DNA from: Hericium rajendrae | Lineage: Eukaryota > Basidiomycota > Agaricomycetes > Russulales > Hericiaceae | DNA: 64,000 bases | NCBI GenBank assembly: GCA_033439255.1 | Contig: CM065880.1 | Location: 1,426,001-1,490,000 of the forward strand | Direction of reading: 5' to 3' | In this document: positions 57,733 to 64,000 of the stretch, piece by piece | Layout of the letters: each line of letters opens with the position of its first letter | How positions within the stretch are numbered: the first letter of the stretch is position 1 | Position numbers and translations under genes: made by a program | Notes under the pieces: model-generated | Seen by the model: only the letters and a program-made list of their open reading frames with translations | Told to the model about the DNA's origin: nothing | The model's database searches: none

Positions 57733-60249
57733 CCCCCTATTCATCCTACTATGGGCCATAAGAGAAGGTCAGATGCTGACCACGGCCAGTCTCAGAAGCA
57801 GGCAAGGCATGGAGTGGATCAACATGAAGTCCTAGCTGGCAATATCCATTTCGATCCTGATAATATTAATATACCTCCATCTCCTCTATCACCTGCACTG
57901 AGCTCCAGCATGCTGTTTCATCCTGCAAAGCTGCCAATCCTGCAAAAAATACCCACATTGTCCTCTGCTGCTGGAGCTAGTTCTGTTGATGAATACCAGC
58001 TGTCACTTGCAGACTGCTGCATTGCTGGTAAAGATGATATAGAGTGGCCAGTCAGAGCATCTACCCTCACTTGGCTGAATGGGATTGAGACTCTGCTCCC
58101 ATTTGTGATCACCACCAAATCTCGAGTAAGAATTAATAGGTCTTCTGAAAGACTTATATTTACTTATACCTTGTTTTACAGGCAAACATAGATGCAGACA
58201 CAGTCAAGAACATGGCTAAGAGCAGACTTGTACCAATATGCAAGGGAGATGATGATTCTCCAGTTACAATCATTCGGCTGAAGAAGCCCGATTTCTCTCA
58301 GCTCTCTGGACTCACATGTCAATCCACTGACATAGAGGAGCAAGATCATGTGTCCGGTGGAATAAAGCATGCACTTAGCGAGGGAAAGCCTGCTATGATA
58401 ATGGGATGGAAGCTTGATAGGCCTCATGTTGGATTCAATGAGGCTGGACTGGAGCCACTTTGAGGAACCCTAGATCTGGATGTTCAGTGGCAATGTACAT
58501 GCATTCACTAAAATGTCTCAGCCACTAATCGACATCATACTCAGATTAAACCTAGGTGCTCAAAAGCGAGATGCCGACAGATACAAAAAGAAGCCAACGA
58601 GAAACATCCATCGCGACTCCACTTTGCGCTCATTCATACGCCTTGCTACAGATCAAACAGAATGTGGAAATGTTCTGGACATACCTGATGTGAATGGAGA
58701 AGTACCATGGTTCATTTGGTATGTCTATTTGGCTGCGTTGAAAGTCACAGAGAAAGTTGGATTTTTGCAAAAAGCCTTGAAGGCTGCAGCCACAAGCTTT
58801 ACAGACGTTGACCCTTCGGCTTCATCAACGAAGAAATCTCAAAAGCCTCAGGCTGCTGGTGCAGTTCTCAAGCCACAACTGAAGCCTCTGATGAGAGCTG
58901 AGGAATGCGAAAAGATGATCTGAGATGCCTTAAAAGCAAACATGAATGATTCTGCTGACCATCATGGGCCTCAGCTCATGAATTTTGACAGCTTTAAGCT
59001 TCAAAACTGGTCTCTCATCACGATGCATGGATTCTATACATTTTCTCATCATGATGCCAATGGATATGCAACATGGGTCTCGATGCGGTGTGGAGCCAAG
59101 TGGTGGGAATTTCATTGCTTCCATGCTGAACATCTTGAAGGTGTCTCGAATGCTAATGTAGTTGAGCTTTTTGATAAAATGTGTTCTAGTGACTCAACAA
59201 TCATTGGCTATGAAACCAATAATGGCTATATCATGTTCTTGCATAAAGCATTGATATTGTATGCATTCCCTTCTACGCTATGCTCATCAGTACTCTTATA
59301 AACTTTCTGCTAGAACTTATTCTATCTGATCTTGTTTGATCACCTTATATACCTGACAGATTGTTCATTCCTGGCCACAAACAAAATCAGGCAAGTCAGG
59401 TAGAGTCAGATTTTATCAGATATGTATTTACACCCAGACCTAATCAGATTTAAAATATCTTCTGCTGCCAGACAGATCAGGCAGGGTGTAGTCTCTCAGA
59501 CACAGTCAGACTTTGAACGTTGTTCAGAATTTAGATGTTCTCCAGATTTTGGATGTTAATCAGATTTTTTTTTCTTGTCAGGTCAGCCAGGCAGGGTGTA
59601 GTCTCTCAGACACAGTCAGATTTTAGATATCTTTCAGTTTTTTGCTGTCAAACAGATCAGGCAGGGTATAGTCTTCCAAACATAGTCAGATTTTGAATAT
59701 TCTCCAGATTCTGAATGTTTATCAGATTTATTTTTTTGTCAGTTTAGCAAGACAGGTGTAATCTCTCAGACATAATCAGATATCAACTTACATTTAAATT
59801 TTAGCTCAATATCAAATCAAGCAGAATAATCAAAAATTAACAAGTGTAGGTGCCAACTTGTAAAGCATGTTAATATCTGATGCAACTGCTATAGGTCATG
59901 CAGATACAATTAGATACTGTCAGATGTCTTGCAGATCAAATAAAAAGTTTTGAAGATTTCTGATAAATCAAAGTAAACTAAAAATTGCTCCAATCTATGT
60001 ACTAGGCATTTGCTGATATAGAAAGTGATTGACAAAGTTATTACAAACTCAAGATTCAAGTGGATCACCTTTAGCTGTAAACTTCCTCTAGATTAGTAGA
60101 CTAAGGTCACAGATTACATCCAGTGAAACTATGATCAAAATAGTACAATACAATGCATAAGAGCTTATTGAGAAGCAATTACATAGGGCTTTCGACAAAA
60201 ACTAATTGAGATAAATTAAGATCAAAAGCAGAAATGGTCCTGCACAAAT

Positions 60250-61095
60250 GAGTTTTGCAGGTATCAGACTGTACAAGACCTTATTGAGATGCAGTAAATC
60301 AGACCTTTTCAATGCATCTAAGATTGAGACAAAGCACTTAGAATTGACTAAGATATTATTCAATCTTCTTTCAAAATAAAACTACATCACATTTTATGAG
60401 TTTTGCACATAACATGGCATATAAAGGCTTGTTGGAAAGCAGTTGAGAATATCTTTTGAAAACATCTAAAAACATTGAAATCAGATATGAATTGAATGAG
60501 GTACCCCTCTATCTTTTTCTTAGAAGATCAAAAACAAAAATGGATTGCATCCTATGACTTTTGAACATGACATAGTCTATGAAAGCTTGTTGGAAAGCTA
60601 TTTTTCACACCTTCTCAATGCATCCAAGATCAAAAAAAAGCACCTAAAATTGACTAAGATATCATTAAATCTTCCTTCAAAACAAAAATGCATCATGTTC
60701 CATAAGTTCGAGACATAACACAACATATAAAGGCTCATTGAAAAGCACTGAAAGGACCTTTCTGATGCATCTAAGAACGTCAAAATCAGATACAAATTGA
60801 GCAAGGTACCCTTCTATCTTCTTCTTAGAAGATCAAAAATAAAAATGAATTGCATCTTATGAATTTTTCATATAACACAGTCTATGAGGTATTGTTGGAA
60901 AGTGATTATTCATCCCTTTCCAATGCATCTAAGATCGAGAAAAAGTGCTTATAATTGACTGAGATATCATTCAATCTTCTTCCAAAACAAAAATGCATCA
61001 CATTTCACGAGTTTGACACATAACATGGCATATAAAGGCTCATTGAAAAGCTGTTGAAAACACCTTTCCAATGCATCTAAGAACGTCGAAATCGG
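60250..61095. repeat. tandem repeat, period about 305 bp
   Basis: AATGCATCTAAGAT-like words recur at 60311, 60617 and 60922 within longer matching units (CATATAAAGGCTCATTGAAAA, each split by diverged bases). Two related half-units per period give an apparent 150 bp rhythm. Confidence 0.75.
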
Positions 61096-61247
61096 ATACG
61101 AATTGAGCAAGCTACAAGTGCCAGATCATATGTTTTTGTTCAATTGTGGCTATGTGACTGATTTAAACTCCGATTAAAAGACATATCAGATGAGTTTGCT
61201 CCGAAATACCTGTCTCTCTACAACCACCATCATCTCTGCTCTTGAAG

Positions 61248-62044
61248 GTAAGTTTGTTATCTTTGTTACCTTTGACTTCATTTTCGCTTTTTTGTAGTTA
61301 TGTGACTACTACTCCTAAGATAAGTATTGTTGACTTTGTTATCTTTCTGATCTATTTTCGCTTTTTTGTAGTGTTGCTACACTTCTAAGGTAAGCATTTG
61401 TTATCTTTGTTATCTTACTACAACTAATGTTGTTATCTTTTTGTACACTTTTCACTTTTTTGTAGTCATTGCTACAACTGTAAGGTAAGGTTTGTTACCT
61501 TTTAAGTTGTTATCTTTTTGCTTTTTGTAGTGTTTGTTACATTGCTAAGGTAAGTTTTGTTATCTTTGCTATCTCATTACAACTGATGTTGTTATCTTTC
61601 TAGTTCATCTTCATTTTTTTGTAGTCTTTGTTATACTTCTAAGGTATGATTTCTTATCTTTCTTATGTTGCTTACACTAATGTTGTAACCTTTTCACTAT
61701 ATTTCACTTTTTTGTAGTCTTTCTTATCATTGTAAGTTATGTTTTGTTATGTTTTCTTACATTTTCGCTTTTTGTACACTTTGGTATACTTTAAAGGTAA
61801 GCTTTGTTATCTTTCTTATGTTCCTTACATCTATATTGTTATCTTTCTAGTATATTTTTGCTTTTTGTAGTCTTGACTACACTTCTAAGATAAGTTTTGT
61901 TATCTTTGTTATCTTGTGAAGACTAATAAAGTTGTAGTCTTTCAGATTTATTTTTGCTTTTTTGTAGTCATCATAAGGTAAGTGTTGTTATCTTTTTAAT
62001 CAATTTTTCTTTTTCTTATCTTTCTAATGTTGTTATTTTTGTAG
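61248..62044 (+). repeat. array of intron-like units with about 19 nt spacers
   Basis: Acceptor-like TTTTTTGTAG ends at 61297, 61371, 61465, 61530, 61624, 61717, 61870, 61967 and 62044. Donor-like GTAAG or GTATG starts at 61248, 61390, 61485, 61550, 61644, 61732, 61797 and 61978. Between acceptor and next donor are pieces such as TGTTGCTACACTTCTAAG (18 nt), TCATTGCTACAACTGTAAG (19) and TCTTTGTTATACTTCTAAG (19). The spacing averages about 83 bp. No reading frame crosses it. Confidence 0.85.
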
Positions 62045-62760
62045 TCTGTTTTACTTTTTTGGTAGTTTTAAGATAAGTCTTATAATCTTTGTTTTATTTT
62101 TCAGTCTGATGTTGTTATATTTGTTGCCTTTTTACTTTTTTTTGTAGTTGAGGTCAGGATAATTACTTATGTAGTTGATATGATATTTGTGTAGTCTATA
62201 GATATATTACTTGATTAAAAAGCATAAATTCAATGTATGATATCAGATTTAAAATTGCTATCAGGTTTAAAGCTGCTATCAGCTTTAAATCTGAGGCCAG
62301 ACATGAAATCTCAGGCCAAACATGAAATCTGGAGTCAGACATGAAATCTGAAGCCATACATAAATCTGAGATCAGAAGTAAAACCTGAGGCCAGATATAA
62401 ATCTGATTGTATCTGTGATACTATACCCTGCATGATTGTCTGATGTGTCTGAATGTTGCTTCCAGGTGCAATCAGACATGGCCAGAAAGTTTGTAAAAGT
62501 ACTGATGCTGTCTGTTCTGCACTTACACCAGCGGCCTTTTGCCTTCTATTCAGGGTTATGCCACCAGGGATGATTCATGAGGTGTACATGTCATGCAACA
62601 CTATTTCTATCGGAGGGCACTTCCTGAGCTATGAAACTTTGCATCTTACGCAGTGGACTTGGTATGTCGATCATGCCATCCAATCATCTCTGACCAATGT
62701 GGATCACCACTCCATGCTCTGGTTACTCTGTCGAATGGTTATAGCTCTATGATATCAGAG

Positions 62761-63504
62761 AATATGTGCACATCTATCTTTCCTGCATGTGTGTATGTTT
62801 GATTTTTTTCTCTTCTGCAGGCATTTGCATGCGAGCCTTCCTTGCCCTTTCAGACATGATCATTTGCCTAGAGGATTATTTTTCCCAAAAACAAAAGCAT
62901 ACGTATGACTTGTTTGCATGAGAAGATCTGGAGAAATGGAAGGAAGCACGTCACATTGTGAAGGTCATTATGGACAAGAATACGTTGATGGCGGATGAAG
63001 TCTGGAGGCAGTCTTTGGTTTCTGGTCCTGGCTGGGATAGATGCAAAAACACATATATTGATTTTGCTTGTATTCACATGAGCTGATCTTGTAGTTTCTT
63101 TAGATCCTTTGATCGCTACATGCATATTCCACCTGTTTGAGATTTCTAGATGTGAACACATGAGATCTTGAATAGTCTGACCATTTCAAAATCAGACAGA
63201 TCTACTGTCCGATGCATGCATATAGGTTGTGTGCAAATTTCACAAAGGGGCCTTTGCCGGCATTGTTAAAGTATCTGATCATCGATCATGGCACCAGCAG
63301 ATCAATGCATTATTTTTACTCTCGTAGAGCCACTCTTTTGCCTTCTTGGAACCCATTATCATCAAAGCATAATAATCATTTCCTCAGGCCTCATGTCTGT
63401 GCTTGCATGTTTTGGATGCTTCTGTGGATACATCATATATAAACAGTTCACAATGTAGTGCGAGTGTGCTGCAAGGTCGACAGCCCTCGCAGGTTCCACA
63501 CTCA
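62761..63504. other. decayed 3' part of the JmjC pseudogene and flank
   Basis: A CTCTTCTGCAG acceptor at about 62820 and exon-like DNA to about 63060 fit the C-terminal part of the JmjC gene but contain several stops. 63180-63500 has a 76-codon frame without motifs. Nothing else is supported. Confidence 0.35.
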
Positions 63505-64000
63505 CTTGAGGGGAGAGGGCCGATGCTTCGCACGGCAAGACAATTTCTTTTTTATTTATTTATTTAGTCATTAAGGTGCATAAATAAGTAAGCTTGCTTC
63601 TCACTCTTTTGCATAATGCAAATTATCAAAACCTGACAGCATATCTTCAAACTCACATTGCCTACCAGTAATTACTCCATCATAGTACCAGATCCTTTTT
63701 CCTTTGTCAATAATTCTTGCAGTAAAATGAACATCTCCAAAATACACTATAGCCACCAGTTTGAATGATGTCTTTTCATTATTTGTGTGATGCTTCATGG
63801 TAAATGAGTGATTTATTTTAATGTTGTGATAGTCAAGTTCTACTGCTATCAATGGTGGACTGTTGTTGATAAAAATAGTAGTAGTATAAAGTGCACTATT
63901 GCACTGAGGGCATTTTTTCATACTAATTCCATTCATAATTTTTCCTAATTCACTAGCAGTATTTGAGTCTGCAGACAAGCTAAAAATATGTCATACAAGA
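63505..64000 (-). mobile_element. second autonomous Helitron, 3' end, runs off the window
   Basis: On the minus strand the element ends with AAGAAATTGT, the hairpin GCCGTGC-GAA-GCATCGGC and CAAG at 63505, then host T. The coding end lies 66 bp inside, as in the 26036 copy, and the rest extends beyond 64000. Confidence 0.92.
63571..64000 (-). pseudogene. USP-like peptidase domain of the second Helitron, partial
   Basis: The frame matches the C-terminal 140 or so residues of the copy at 24782-25970 with few substitutions (for example NNEKTSFKL for NNKKTSFKL and GVITGRQCEFED for GVTTGRQCEFEG). The second zinc-ribbon pair CPQC and the His box VHFTARI with WYYDG are kept. Two TGA stops differ from copy 1: 63991-63993, where copy 1 has TGG (Trp), and 63601-63603, where copy 1 has CGA (Arg). 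The natural stop is at 63571-63573. The N-terminal part is beyond the window. Confidence 0.85.

Larger units (their letters stand above)
59285..62507. mobile_element. non-autonomous CATCAG-family transposon, 3223 bp
   Basis: The left end CATCAGTACTCTTATAAACT at 59285 and the right end ending AAAGTACTGATG at 62507 are inverted repeats, and CT flanks both sides (59283-59284 and 62508-62509). The left subterminal region (59440-59700) carries the inverted 71 bp array and the right one (62280-62420) the 20-21 bp AAATCTGAGGCCAGACATG array, the same two end types as the Plavaka element at 28122-38602. Inside are a 305 bp tandem repeat (60250-61090) and the intron-like array (61248-62044), but no transposase. 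Confidence 0.88.
57751..62760 (+). pseudogene. JmjC-domain protein, decayed and split by a transposon
   Basis: From MGHKRRSDADHGQSQKQARH at 57751 the frame passes an intron at about 58126-58182 and reaches a mushroom-type JmjC layout: NVLDIPDVNGEVPWFIWYV, then SLITMHGFYTFSHHDANGYA (HxD as HHD, near 59050) and AKWWEFHC, with the distal part after the insertion: RVMPPGMIHEVYMSCNTIS (distal His near 62579), GGHFLSYETLHLTQW. TGA codons at 58461 and 58921 and a frame change near 59250-59270 show decay. A 3223 bp element is inserted at 59285 between the two halves of the cupin. Further C-terminal exons after 62820 are full of stops. Substrate unknown; the gene is not functional. Confidence 0.75.

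Overview
The window looks like a fragment of a mushroom-forming basidiomycete (Agaricomycetes) genome. Coding regions are AT-rich, split by 50-60 bp GT..AG introns, and include JmjC-type and TET/JBP-like dioxygenase-family genes and a Plavaka (CACTA-like) transposon. There is no bacterial-type operon, CRISPR array or rRNA. No species call is possible. All identifications come from reading translations and motifs; no database search was run, and exon boundaries are by eye.

Layout. 0-4.3 kb: two unknown spliced genes facing apart around a small tandem repeat; a foldback element sits at the 3' end of the second. 4.8-10.2 kb: two minus-strand genes, an unknown one with an acidic tail and a TET/JBP-like dioxygenase, separated by a 581 bp foldback MITE. 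10.2-12.5 kb: a divergent intergenic region with long palindromes and an 800 bp array of hairpins. 12.5-17.2 kb: a plus-strand JmjC-like gene. 17.2-26.0 kb: remnants of one Helitron abutting a MITE, then a decayed autonomous Helitron (DUF6570-like, Rep, Pif1 helicase and a C-terminal USP-like cysteine peptidase domain) broken by a second MITE. 26.0-27.8 kb: the right part of a transposon carrying an array of intron-like units. 28.1-38.6 kb: a 10.5 kb Plavaka transposon with its accessory gene and decayed transposase gene, itself hit by two small MITEs and one 1.5 kb Helitron. 38.6-43.1 kb: low-complexity and minisatellite DNA. 43-51 kb: poorly resolved gene fragments and a tRNA-like interspersed repeat. 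50.8-56 kb: two coiled-coil genes ending in one membrane segment, the first with a 2.7 kb Helitron inside an intron. 57-63 kb: an unknown gene and a JmjC pseudogene split by a 3.2 kb non-autonomous relative of the Plavaka element. 63.5-64 kb: the 3' end of a second autonomous Helitron, minus strand.

Two systems dominate. The first is a set of elements ending in CATCAG with an ACTTTCTG core about 25 bp in, flanked by 2-bp target duplications. It runs from 200 bp palindromes to the 10.5 kb Plavaka element, which suggests (inference) that Plavaka-type transposase moves them all. The second is a Helitron family with termini TTACGATTCC...hairpin...CAAG inserting at or near A|T. Several insertions can be removed on paper to give a continuous reading frame or a visible empty site. 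Premature stops in these genes are mostly TGA, as expected from CpG/RIP-like C-to-T decay.
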